From positions 759,240 to 823,239 of the forward strand of contig JXTB01000118.1 of the NCBI GenBank assembly GCA_002914805.1: DNA of 64,000 bases, given 5' to 3'. The position numbers and the translations under genes are program-made. Position 1 is the first letter of the stretch. Each line of letters starts with the position of its first letter. This DNA is from Parasponia andersonii (taxonomy: Eukaryota > Streptophyta > Magnoliopsida > Rosales > Cannabaceae). A model generated the notes under the pieces. That model was not told where the DNA came from and ran no database searches. It worked only from the letters and a program-made list of their open reading frames with translations. Positions 10,801 to 22,800 of the stretch are shown here, piece after piece.

Positions 10801-13800
10801 GTTTCACTGGTGCGTATTGTGTTGCTAATTACATCATATTCATTTTCCTCTTCTTTTTTTGGAGTTCTGTTTTTGATTGCTGTAAGGATTATAACAGCAA
10901 AGGAGTATAAGGTCTTTCCTCCCTTTCTTTTTGGTTTCTAAAGATTGGAAAAACGTTTTGTGATTTAGTTGTTTTCTTGGTTTCTTTTCTCTTTTGTATG
11001 GTGGATGTCTTGTCTTCTAGACTTTGTGCTTGGACTTATAATGCTTGTTTCCTTATTGTTACTTATTATTATGTTGGAACGGTTATCTCTTCTCAAACAT
11101 GGTTGGAGGTCCAACTTTATGATTATTCTATTTCTTTATTTTTTGTTTCAGAGTGGGATATGGCTCCATATATAGAGGCTATTAATTCTCAACAGTCATC
11201 AGGCTTTGCTGTAAGTATTTGGTTACTGAAACCACATTTTGGTTGTCTTTTACTCATAAGCATATAGCAAGTAACCATATCTTATAACGCTTGTTGCTTA
11301 AAAGTCTTTATTAGCTGTGAACATCAGTAATGAGGAAGTTCAACTAAACTGATGACCGTAGAATGCTGAGTCACATTGGGATAATGTCAAATTTTGGGTT
11401 GCTTTGTGGATTTTTGATATAAAATATTTTTAAGTGTTTATTGTTTACCGATTTGATGAGGGAATTACAACCATGAGTTCTTATCATTTTGTATTCCTAC
11501 TTTATGTTATTAATGTGTCAGTTTGTTTCTTTTCACATTAAAAAAAATAAAAAGAAGAAAACTCATTTTGGTCCCAGTTTTTTTTCTTTTAATTATTATC
11601 CTTTTTCTTAATATTTTTATTGTTTTTGTTATTGTCTTTGTTCTTGTTATTATTGTTACTAGCATAGTTGTTGTTCTTCTCAACAATAAGAACAACTTTA
11701 ATAGTGCAATTTTCTCCTCAATCCCTATTGTTCTCTCCAACAAAACAGAAAAAGAAATAAGTGGATAAAGAAAACGAAATGAAAGGAAGATCAGAACAGT
11801 TGAAATTTCAAAACTACGGACCTTTGCTTCTATTTGTTGTTCACAGTACTTCTGTTTTGTTTTGTTTTTTTTTTCCCCTTTTTTGCAAAGAAACTGCCCA
11901 ATCTCGTCCAAGAATGGATAAAAGGAATTCTATTGAATCTCATAATAAATGCAACTCATAAGGCATCCCAATGCTTCAATTTAATCCGTAAATAAAGCAA
12001 TCTTGTTCAACTGCCTCAAATATCCTCCTAAATTGTTCAATTCTTATACTCCATATTAATGCCAATCCTGTTGTATTCCATAGTATCTTTGTTGACCTAA
12101 TGTGTTAATGACAATATTAAGCACAAACCCCTACACAAATAGATCTGTAGATGACTTTGGTAGCAACATGCTTCAATGGTTGTTCAAGAAAAATAGAAAA
12201 TGACAACTCATTAGAATTTTCTTGCACTTTGTCTAGTGGGGGAAAAAAATTCAAGTTTTTAATTTCTCTCTGGGCTTTAGTGGCAAGAGAAATTAAGGAC
12301 TTCCTGCTTTCTTTAATTACTCTTGCTTCCAAAAACACCTTGTCCGGTTGCATTGAGTTTCTTTTTTTACTTTTCAGTTATGTTTCTTTTGTGTTTTGTC
12401 ATTGAGGTATTTTCAGTTATGTTTCTTTTTTACTTCTCCGATTTCTGATCTTTGACTTTTGATTTATAAATTTTTTTGTTTCCAATCAAGAGAAAAAGTT
12501 TTTTCTTACACTTACTAGCTTTTGATGGTAAGATGGCTATTAAATTCATTTAATGCTTGTACAAGTTATTATATTGTAAGATTTTCCTAGTTTAAATTCT
12601 TGTCCTATTGTAGTTTTTTAGGTTTTTAAATTTCACTTTTTAGTTTTAGTTATAAAATTCTATTAGGTTTTAGTTCATTTGTGTGGAATTTCAGAATTGT
12701 TTATTCATACTTTTCTGATTTCCTTTATTTATTTTTCCTCCTTGTCTTATGGGTGTTTTGGCTGGTTTGTTTTCAGCAACCAATTTTATGTTCCTGGTTT
12801 CAAGGTTTGTGTTTTATTTTTCTTTTCCTATTTTTAGGCTTGGAATTCCTGTTTTTTAGGGACTGATTTTTGGTCTGTTTTTAAGAGGTTATCTTTCCTT
12901 GGAGTCTCTATAAAACCTTATTGTATTTTGTGTTATGTATGTAAGTAAAATAAGAGGGTTTTCTCTCTAATTTCTTCATAGTATCAGAGTTGGAAATCTA
13001 AACTAAACCCTTAAAAAAAAAATACAAAATGACCTCAAATTCAGGTTCTAAGGTAACCTCCAGAAGTCAGGGTGCAAACCGACTTCTGCCTAGTAGTTCT
13101 GAAGGTGTCGTCTTGCCTATTATTGGTCACAAACTCAACGATCAGAACTATTTTCAATGGTCCCAGTCCGTGATGATGTTCATATGCGAAAAGGACAAAG
13201 ATGATTACCTCACAAGTGTTTCTACAGCACCACCAAGGGAAGATCCAAAATACAAGGTCTGGAAATTTGAAAACAGTATGGTTATGTCATGGTTAATTAA
13301 TTCCATGACTAACGATGTTGGGGAAGATTTCATGTACTATGTAACAGCCGAGGAAATTTGGGATGCTGCTAGAATCTTTTACTCTGACAAGGAAAATACA
13401 TTTGAACTCTTTGAAATAAAAGGGCTGATTCATGATCTTTGGCAAGGTGAGTTTACTGTCACTCAGTACTTCAATACCTTGAATAAATATTAGAAACAAC
13501 TTGATTTATTTCAAGACTCTAAGGTAGGATGCCCAAAATGTAATGCTAAATATAAAAAGATTGTTGAAAAGGATAGAATATTCAAGTTCTTATTGGACTG
13601 AACAAAAATCTAGATGAGGTAAGAGGAAGAATAATAGCAATCAAGTCTTTGCCATCAATTCAAGAAGTTTTTTCAAAAGTAAGAAGAGAAGCAAGCAGGA
13701 AGAAAGTTATGTTTGAACCACAAAATCCATCGATGCTACCCAACTCAAATGAGAGTTTTATCCTTGTGACTCGAAATATCAGCTTCTCAACTAATAACCG

Positions 13801-16800
13801 TGCCCGAAAAGGAGGAAGGCCCTGGTGTGAGCATTGCAAAAAACCAGGTCACACCAAACAAACTTGCTAGAATTTTCATGGAAAGCCACTTGATTGGAAA
13901 CCATGGGAAAGTCGTGGCTGTACAGCTGCTGGACAAGAACAATCAGCTGCAGAAATCAGTCCATTCAACAAGGAATAGTTGGAAATTTTCCAAAAAATGC
14001 TTCACCAAACCCTCAATCACTCCCAACCAGCTGTATCTCAGCCAGCTCCAGCGGCAATCAATGTGAGTACTAGTTCAGTTGCACAACGATGTAATTTTTC
14101 CATTGCCTTGAGAACTCAGTCAGAGAAAAATAACTCCTGGATATTTGACTTAGGAGCATCAGACCACATGACGGGTAACCCATCTCTTTTCCATACTTTT
14201 ACACCTTGCTCTAAAAGTTTTATGGTAAAGATTGTTGATGGTAGTTTTATCCAAAGATTTGATTTTAAAATCAGTTCTCTTGGTTCTAAGTTTAGATTGT
14301 AACTTATTGTCTGTAAGCAAACTTACAAGGGATTTGACATGTATTACTAATTTCTTCACTACGTATTGTGAATTTCAGGACTTAGAATTGGGGAGGATGA
14401 TTGGCAATACTAAAGAATGTATGGGACTCTATCTTCTAGAGGATTCACGAAATCTTAATAAACAAGCACGCAATGTAAAGGGTGTGTCATTTCCTACTTT
14501 TCTTTTTTCTAATAAAGAGAGTACAATTTTGCTTTGCACTACAGATTAGGTCACCCTAATTTCTTGTATTTGCAAAAAATATTTCCACATTTATTTGATG
14601 ATATTAATCCTAAGTTCTTACAATGTGAAATTTATCAATTGTCCAAGCATACTAGATCCAATTACCCTATTTATACGTATAAACCATTTCAATCATTTTT
14701 TATCATTCACAGTGACATCTGGGGACCTTCTAGAGTCAATAATATGTCAGGAAGTAGATGGTTTGTGTCATTTATTGATGATCATACTAGGGTAACTTGG
14801 GTTTATCTGATGAAAGAAAAGTCGGAAGTAAAAGCCATTTTTCAAAATTTTTCTGCTATGATATACACAGTTTCAAACAAAAATCAAAGTGTTTAGATCG
14901 GACAATGCCAGAGAGTATTTTAACACCATATTTGGTAACTTTTTTGAGATCAATGGTATAATCCAACAAAGTTCATGTTCTGATACTCCTCAACAAAATA
15001 GAATTGCAGAAAGGAAAAATAGGCATTTACTTGAGGTTGCTTGATCCCTTATGTTTTCAATGAATGTGCCTAAGAACTTTTGGGGGAAAGCTGTCTTAAC
15101 TGCAACCTATCTAATAAACCGAATGCCTTCACGAGTCCTTAAGTTTAGAACTCCTTATCAAGCGCTGCTCTCATGTTATCTCAATATTAGAATCATCAAC
15201 ACTCTATTTCCAAAAGTCTTTGGTTGTACAGTGTTTGTACATGATCACTCTCAACATCGGAGTAAATTAGATCCTAAGGCTATTAAATGCATATTCCTTG
15301 GTTACTCTCCCAGTCAAAAAGGTTACAAATGTTACTTAAATATCACTCGCAAATTTTACACCACAATTGATATAACCTTTTTTGAAATAGAATCATATTT
15401 TCCAAAAATTTATATTCAGGAGGAGAAATCAGAAGTTCAAGAATGCGAATTTTGGCAAGAACCAGAAATCTCAACACCTCAAACACCCAAGGCCAACATT
15501 ATCCCCAATGAACATAATTTAATCATCATACCTGAAAGCAATGAACCTGACACAATTGAAACCACTCCAAAAACTCCTCCACATGGCCAACACCACACAC
15601 AACCTACAAATTCAGAGCTACGTGTGTACTTAAGAAAGAAGAAACCTCAAGTAGAGATAGAGCCTCATACATTGTTTAAACAGAACCAAGAATCCAACTC
15701 GGCTCCACAAAGTCTAGGTAATACAACTCTTGAGTCTTCTCCTTTGTATAGCATTGATAATGATCTTAATATTCCCATTGCTCTGAGGAATGGTGTAAGG
15801 TCTTGTACACAACACCCTATTGCCCAGTTTATCTCATATGATGGTCTCTCATCAAGATTTTGTACTTTCACTACAAATATGACTATTGAAGACACCCCTA
15901 AAGATATCTACGAGGCCCTCAAAAGACCAGAGTGAAAGGCAACAATTGGAGAGGAAATTAATGCATTGAAGAAAAATGGAACTTGGAAAATCTCTGATCT
16001 TCCTCAAGGAAAATTGCTGGTAGGATGCAAGTGGATCTTTAATGTCAAATACAAGCCCGACGGAATAGTTGATCGTTACAAGACAAGGTTGGTAGCCAAA
16101 GGTTTTACACAGATCTATGGCTTGGACTACCAAGAGACATTTGCCCCAGTAGCAAAACTAAATATTGTCAAGGTTCTACTCTCATTAGCAGCAAATTGTG
16201 ATTGGCCTCTTTATCAACTTGATGTGAAAAATGCATTTCTCAATAGTGATTTGCAAGACGATGTTTATATGGAGATTCCCCCTGGATTTGAGATGCCAAG
16301 CAATTCTAACAAAGTATGGTCTCAAACAGTCTCCAAGGACATGGTTCGAAAGGTTTACAAAGGTCATCAAAGAACATGCTTATATTCAGGGGCAGGCCGA
16401 TCATATTTTATTCTCTAGACGTTCACATGAAGGAAAAATTACTATTCTTATAGTGTATGTGGATGACTTCATTTTAACTGGGGACTACTTGGAAGAAATG
16501 AGATTGAAAAATGTACTTGCAAAAGAAATTGAAATAAAAGACCTAGGAAATCTAAAATATTTTCTAGGGATGGAGGTGGCTCGATGCAAGAAAGGCATAT
16601 CAATTTCTCAGCACAAGTACATCCTGGATTTATTTAAGGAGACAGAAATATTAGGCTGCAAACCTGCTACTACTTCCATGGAGTCTAACTACAAACTTGG
16701 ATTAAGAAATGATTGTGCCCCTGTTGATAAGGGCAGATACCAGATTTGGTAGGTAAACTCATCTATCTAGCTCATACACGGCCTGACAACGGATTCCCAA

Positions 16801-19800
16801 TAAGTGTTGTTAGATAATTTATGAACAACCCTAACGAGGAACACTTTGAAGCAGTTTATATAATTCTCAGGTACTTGAAGATGACCTCAGGGAAGGGCTT
16901 GTTTTTCAAAAACGGAAATAATAGATAAAGTGAAATATATTCTGATGCTGACTGAGCAGGGTCCATTACTGATAGGAGATCCACTACAAGATATTGCACT
17001 TATATTTGGGGGAACTTGGTAACTTGAAAGAGTAAGAAGCAATCTGTGGTTGCTAGAAGCAATCTGTGATTGCTAGAAGCAATGCAAAAGTTGAATATCG
17101 TGCTCTAGCCTTGAGCATATGTGAAGGAATGTGGCTGAAAAGGTTACTAAAGGAACTTGGAATTAAGGTTATAAACTCTATGAATGTGTTGTGCGACAAT
17201 TTAGTAGCAATCAACATTGTGAAAAATTTGTACTAAGCATGTTGAACTTAATCGACATTTCATTAAGGAAAAGGTCGAATAAGGGATACTTGAGCTTGTT
17301 TACACCCCCACCAACTCACAGGTTGTTGATGTTTTAACTTAGTCATTGCTAGAAAAGTTCGAAGTCTTAGTCTTCAGGCTAGGAATGATTGACTTCTATT
17401 CCTAGCTTGAGGGGGAGTGTGGAATTTCAGAATTGTTTATTCTTACTATTTTGATTTGCTTTATTTATTTTTCTTCTTTGTCTTATGAGTGTTTTGGCTG
17501 GTTTGTTTTCAGCAACCAGTTTTATATTACTTGTTTCAGGGTTTGTGTTTTATTTTTGTTTTTCTATTTTTAGGCTTGGATTGGAATTCCTGTTTTTCAG
17601 GGACTGGTTTTTAGTCTGTTTTTAAGAGGTTGTCTTTTCTTGGAGTCTCTATAAAACATTATTGTATTTTGTGTTGTGTATGTAAGTAAAATAAGAGGGT
17701 TTTCTCTCTAATTTCTTCAATTTGACATACTGATGTAATTTTTAATTGTTAATTGTTAATTGTGTTTTGTTTGTTGTTTGACACTTTGATGGAAGGGCCC
17801 CTATGTCATTTATTTGTGGTGGACTCCCTATCATCCAGTTTTACTAGAATTTTTTTTTTACTAAATTCCATTGAGTTTCTATTTCTGATAAAAATGATAT
17901 GTTTGCATTGATTTTGTTTCATAGTCATTCGATTAGTATTTATTGTTTGTCAGCTTCGGTTTTTCTGTGACACCTTACGCATTCGATGGGAGTCAACTCG
18001 TAATCGCACGAAGGAACGTGCTTTGATGATGATGGATAAATTGGTATGAGTCACTTTCATTAATGTAGGCTTTCTCAAAATCGCTTTTGAATAGCATTTC
18101 TTGCTTTTAATAAAGCTCTGTAATCCTTCACATTCCACAAATAAGCATTATTTTCAGTTGTCATAAATGGGGGTACTAGAGGGAAGTTCAAGGATCGTAG
18201 AGGTTAATACTAGGGATCCTTAATTCACATGATTGTAGGCTTTCTCAAACCTTTTGAATACCACTTCTTGGTTTACTATAATCCTCCACATGCCTCAAAT
18301 GAGCATTATTTTCAGTGATCATAAATGGAGACTTTTGGCCATTGCTCTCTCTCCCTCTTTTTTAAGTTTCTCATTTTTGTTTTGCTTTATGATTCTCAAG
18401 AGAAACTAAAAGATATTCTTTAATACTTCAGGTCCAGGGGTTGTATGAACCTTCTCCAGGAGTGGCACAAAGGATTCCACTTTGTCATGGGGTTTGCATC
18501 CCAACAATTGCTAACTTGCGGAAGTATGATTTTTTTCTTGATTATATGACTGAATTTATTGAGTTCGTCTTTTCTTTCTTTTCACTTCGTATTTACTCCA
18601 ACTCGTAATGCGACGATGCATATTGATGCCCATGCTAGTATTTTTTTTCCTACTAATATCTGTTTTTTCTAGCTTAACTTATATTTTCTTTTTTGATTTG
18701 TTCTTAGGGAATATGGCGAACTTTTAGTACGCTGTGGTTTAGTAGGAGAGGCGATCAAGATTTATGAGGATTTAGAGTTATGGGACAATCTTATTCTGTG
18801 TTACCGGTATGACCTGACTTAATGGCTAATGTCAAATTGTATTCTTACTCGATATTTCTTGGTTTTTCTTTCATTGCTGGGTGTGAGATTTATGAGAAGT
18901 GTGAAATGAAATACAGCTTATTGAAGAAGAAAGCAGCAGCTGTTGATGTCATCAAGGCTAGATTGTCTGTAATGCCCAATGACCCTAGGTTATGGTATGT
19001 TCGTTTGTCCAGTTTTCCTTTCTTTGTAGAACAGGACCAAACATATTGCTCCCTCTATATGTCTCTTTCTTTTGCTCTTCGTTTTATCTAGATTTGATCT
19101 TACTGTCTATGTTGAAACTTAAGTAAAACTGAACTGATGAATATCTTTGATTTCTTAAAGGACTCGTTAGTTATTCAAGTTCTTAGACTCAATCATGGGT
19201 AGGATGAGATAAGGGAAGGCTAGCTTGAGCAGTTATCACTTATCATTCACCAATTTTGTCGTTAAAGGTGTTAAACGGACTAGGCCGAATTGTTGGCATG
19301 GTGGCACCACACAATGCATACAAGAGGAATATTACTTTTTGGAATGATCGTTTTGTTGCTGGTAATTATCGGATGCAGCTCTGGGAAGTACATTTAAATT
19401 ATGTTGCTTTTCCTTTTCCTCTCTTTTGTCTTTCTCACCGTTCATAGGGTATGTATCTCTAGATTTTCATAGGACCTAATCACAGGTTTATTCTTAAATC
19501 TGATGCCATTGATTTTAAAATGAAAGGGAGATTGAAGATTGAAGATAACTTTTGATGAAAGTTTATGTAATGAAATAGTTTATCAATGACTCAGTTACAG
19601 AGGAAGATCTTGAGACTGGGAGGGAGATAGTTTCATTCTTCAAAAAACTATATTCAAAAGGAAATGTTGTTACTTGGTGTTTGGGAATCTGTCTTGCAGT
19701 CCTATTGAAGTGGGAAAAGCAAGTCGGCTTGAGAGACCTTTTGAGCTTGAAGAGATTAAAATGGCTGTTGTCTTTAGTTGTGATGGTTTCTCAATGGCTA

Positions 19801-22800
19801 TTTTTCAAGATTGTTGGGATGTCTTAAAAGTTTGATCATTCGTTTTTGCATTACATTGTGGCCAGAACATTACAGTCGAACTCTTGAGAAAAGCATATTT
19901 CACTTCGGTGTTACCTGAAAAGTGCGGGGCATTAGTGATTTAGAAGCGTATCAGTTTTGGAAAATAGTCAGATGGATGTCGTAATGTGGAATTGTGTGGT
20001 GGCAATCTTCTGGGTTGTCTCACTGGAAAGAAATAATTCTATCTTTGAAGAAAAAGGCTGGATTTGCTATCTTTCTGTGAGAAAATTAAGTCTTTAGCTT
20101 CTTTCTGCGATTTGGTGGTGAAGGAGTTAAAGGATTTTCTACTTTCTTTGATCACTCTTAGTTGGAAAAACACTTTTAGCAGTGGTTTGATTTGTGTTTG
20201 TTCTCTCACTTTGTGATTGTGTTTTATATTTTGTGTCTATTTTCTTTGAGGATATGTTATCCTCTTCTCTTATTTGTAGTTCAGATTTTGATCTTTGATA
20301 GAAGTTTAATTTCTTAATTTAAAGGAATTAAAAAAGGTAACAGTGCTGAAATTATCTATAGTTGAGCCTTTCGGCTTTTTGTGATAATAACATGATCTTG
20401 AACTTTTCGATGTTGAGAATTTGATGAAGTGGTGTTTGTGTATGTGAATTGTATGCAAAGTAAAGAGACAGAGTACCCTATGCTTGAATTTTGCAGCTAA
20501 TAGTCTTTAGCTGAAGTAGTGGTAACTTGGTTGGCATCCTCTCTTGTCCTTTGTCTTGAAGTTCTATTCCAGTGTGGATGGTTCTGAAGCTCTTTTTATT
20601 GATTCTCCTTAGTTGTTGTCCCCTTGCATGCACCAGTGAAGGATTCTTAAGGGTGCAATTTATCTGACTTGTACAATGATTTAACTCAGGTGCTCATTGG
20701 GTGATTTTACTAACAACGATGCCTGCTATGAAAAAGCGTTAGAAGTTTCAAATAATAGGTCTGCTCGAGCTAAGGTGATAAATTTCTTAATTGACTTTCC
20801 ACTGAATTCCTTGTGTGGCTGTCTTTTAAATATATTCTCTATTTTATAGCGGGCTCTTGCACTTAGTGCATATAATAGAGGGGAGTATGAGACATCTGTA
20901 GTTCTCTGGTAAGTTTCCATAAAAGCTTTCAACTTTTTTTTTAATCTGGTTATGCATCATATTAGATTAACTCTGTTGATTATTATCAAATGAGTATGAT
21001 GTTATTTACTTAAATATGCCTCAGGGAGTCTGCAATGGCCTTGAATTCTATGTACCCAGATGGCTGGTTTGCACTAGGATCTGCTGCATTGAAGGTATTC
21101 TGTTTCATTTTTCTAATTGAATATTTGCAGATTTTGTAGGTTATAATCATATAAATGAACAAGAGTGTATCTCTCCTTTCCTCTCTCTCTCTCTCTCTCT
21201 CTCTTTTTTCCCCTCTATTTATAAGATTTTTAGACTTATTGTTGAATAAATACTACAGGCTAAGGAGGTTGAGAAAGCACTAGATGGCTTTACTCGTGCA
21301 GTTCAACTTGAGCCTGAAAATGGGGAGGCCTGGAATAATATTGCTTGTTTGTATGTTTCCTTGTCTTTACACAACTGTCAGTCTATGTACCCTTGAGGGT
21401 AGTATTTGCAGGCATATTATTATTGTTGGTCATTATTATTACTGCTACAACTTCTACTACTACTATTATTATTATTATTAATGCTACTACTACTCATGTA
21501 CCTGTGTCAAGAATGTGTGTGTGCCTATCTCTGTCTGTCTGTCTATCTATATTGATTTTTGTATATAGTCCACATATAATATCACGTGCATATGTGTGTA
21601 TGTACACAATACAGGAATGCATGCATACAATATAGGAATGCATGCATATATATATATATAGTATGATATATAACTACTACCTGTGTACTTATGTCAGGAG
21701 TGTGTGCCTATCTCTGTCTCTCTGTCTATCTTTATAAATTTATGTATATAGTCCACATATAATATCACAATACAGGAATCATGCATACCATACAGGAACG
21801 CATGCATATATATGTGTGTATATATAGCATGATATGTAAGTATATAATTATTTATGCCTCATGTAATATTGACTATTGTGCCTGTGGATTAAGAGAGAGT
21901 CTGGTTCCGTCTCTAAGTCTGCTGTCTTTTTTAGGTTGATACTTCTGTTAAGTGAGCGAGTTCTTGGCTTTGTTTTCCAATAAATTGTCATTTGTTATTG
22001 TATCTGCTGTCTTGATATAGCAGATTGCGATAATACAAGAGTGAGGGGTTCTTATTCTGTTCCAAGTAATCATTTAATCCTGTCAGGAGTTATTATTGCT
22101 TTTTTTTTTTTTGGGTTTTTGGGGGGGGGGGGGTTTGATTAATGCAGTGTGAAATTGGTGGAGCAAGAGTTATGGCAGCGGGAAGAGAAGGGATTAATTG
22201 GAATTCTTCCCGTTCGAGATGCGGCAGAGGCGGCAGCAGTGGCGCCTGTGTTATCTCAAGGTGACTTTGACTTGTTTTTCGTGTTGGGGGGGGGGGGGGG
22301 GGGGGTTTAAAAGAAGGCAGCTAGAAAGTAATTAATAATGCTGATATCCTCATTTTACAACTACTATGTTGTTTTTTTTCTTCTGTTAAAAGAAAAAAAT
22401 GTAAGTTGCATGCTAAACCATCTAGTTTTCAGTACAATCAACTAGGTTAGATGAGAGGACAGAGAAATCAGAGCTAGGAGAAAGAAGAAGATAAACGATT
22501 GCTCTCCTTTTCTACACCATCTCTTCTCTAGATCTCTGTTGACAAGTGATCATATACAGAGATGTCTCGTATCAACATTCATTTTTCTTTAAATACTTCT
22601 GAATTTCTTTTCGAGTTATATCATAGAGGCTTGACATGGGTGAGCTTCGTATTATCACTGCTATCCATTGTGGATATTCATATTTGCATGTCCCTTTCTC
22701 AACTATATCAATTATCAACTACAGTGCATATTTTATAAATTAATAAGTGATGATGACAAACTTTAAAGTCTCTTTTGGCTGTGAATTTTACAATGACTTA

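Larger units (their letters stand above)
12682..17719 (+). mobile_element. Ty1/Copia retrotransposon inserted in TTC27 intron 6
   Basis: 5038 bp with complete ends. The 5' LTR is 12682-12978 and the 3' LTR 17418-17719. A primer-binding site for initiator Met-tRNA (TAGTATCAGAGTTGG) starts right after the 5' LTR at 12979, and a purine tract (TTGAGGGGGAG) ends at 17417. The target-site duplication ATTTG is perfect (12677-12681 and 17720-17724). The order gag, protease, integrase, RT, RNase H is Copia-type. About 20 substitutions and a 5-bp indel separate the LTRs by eye (near 7%), so this is not a recent insertion. It lies in the same orientation as the host gene. Confidence 0.93.

Noticed and set aside
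11523-11768. Hydrophobic ORF in TTC27 intron 6.
   Set aside because: T-rich low-complexity DNA with no family match.
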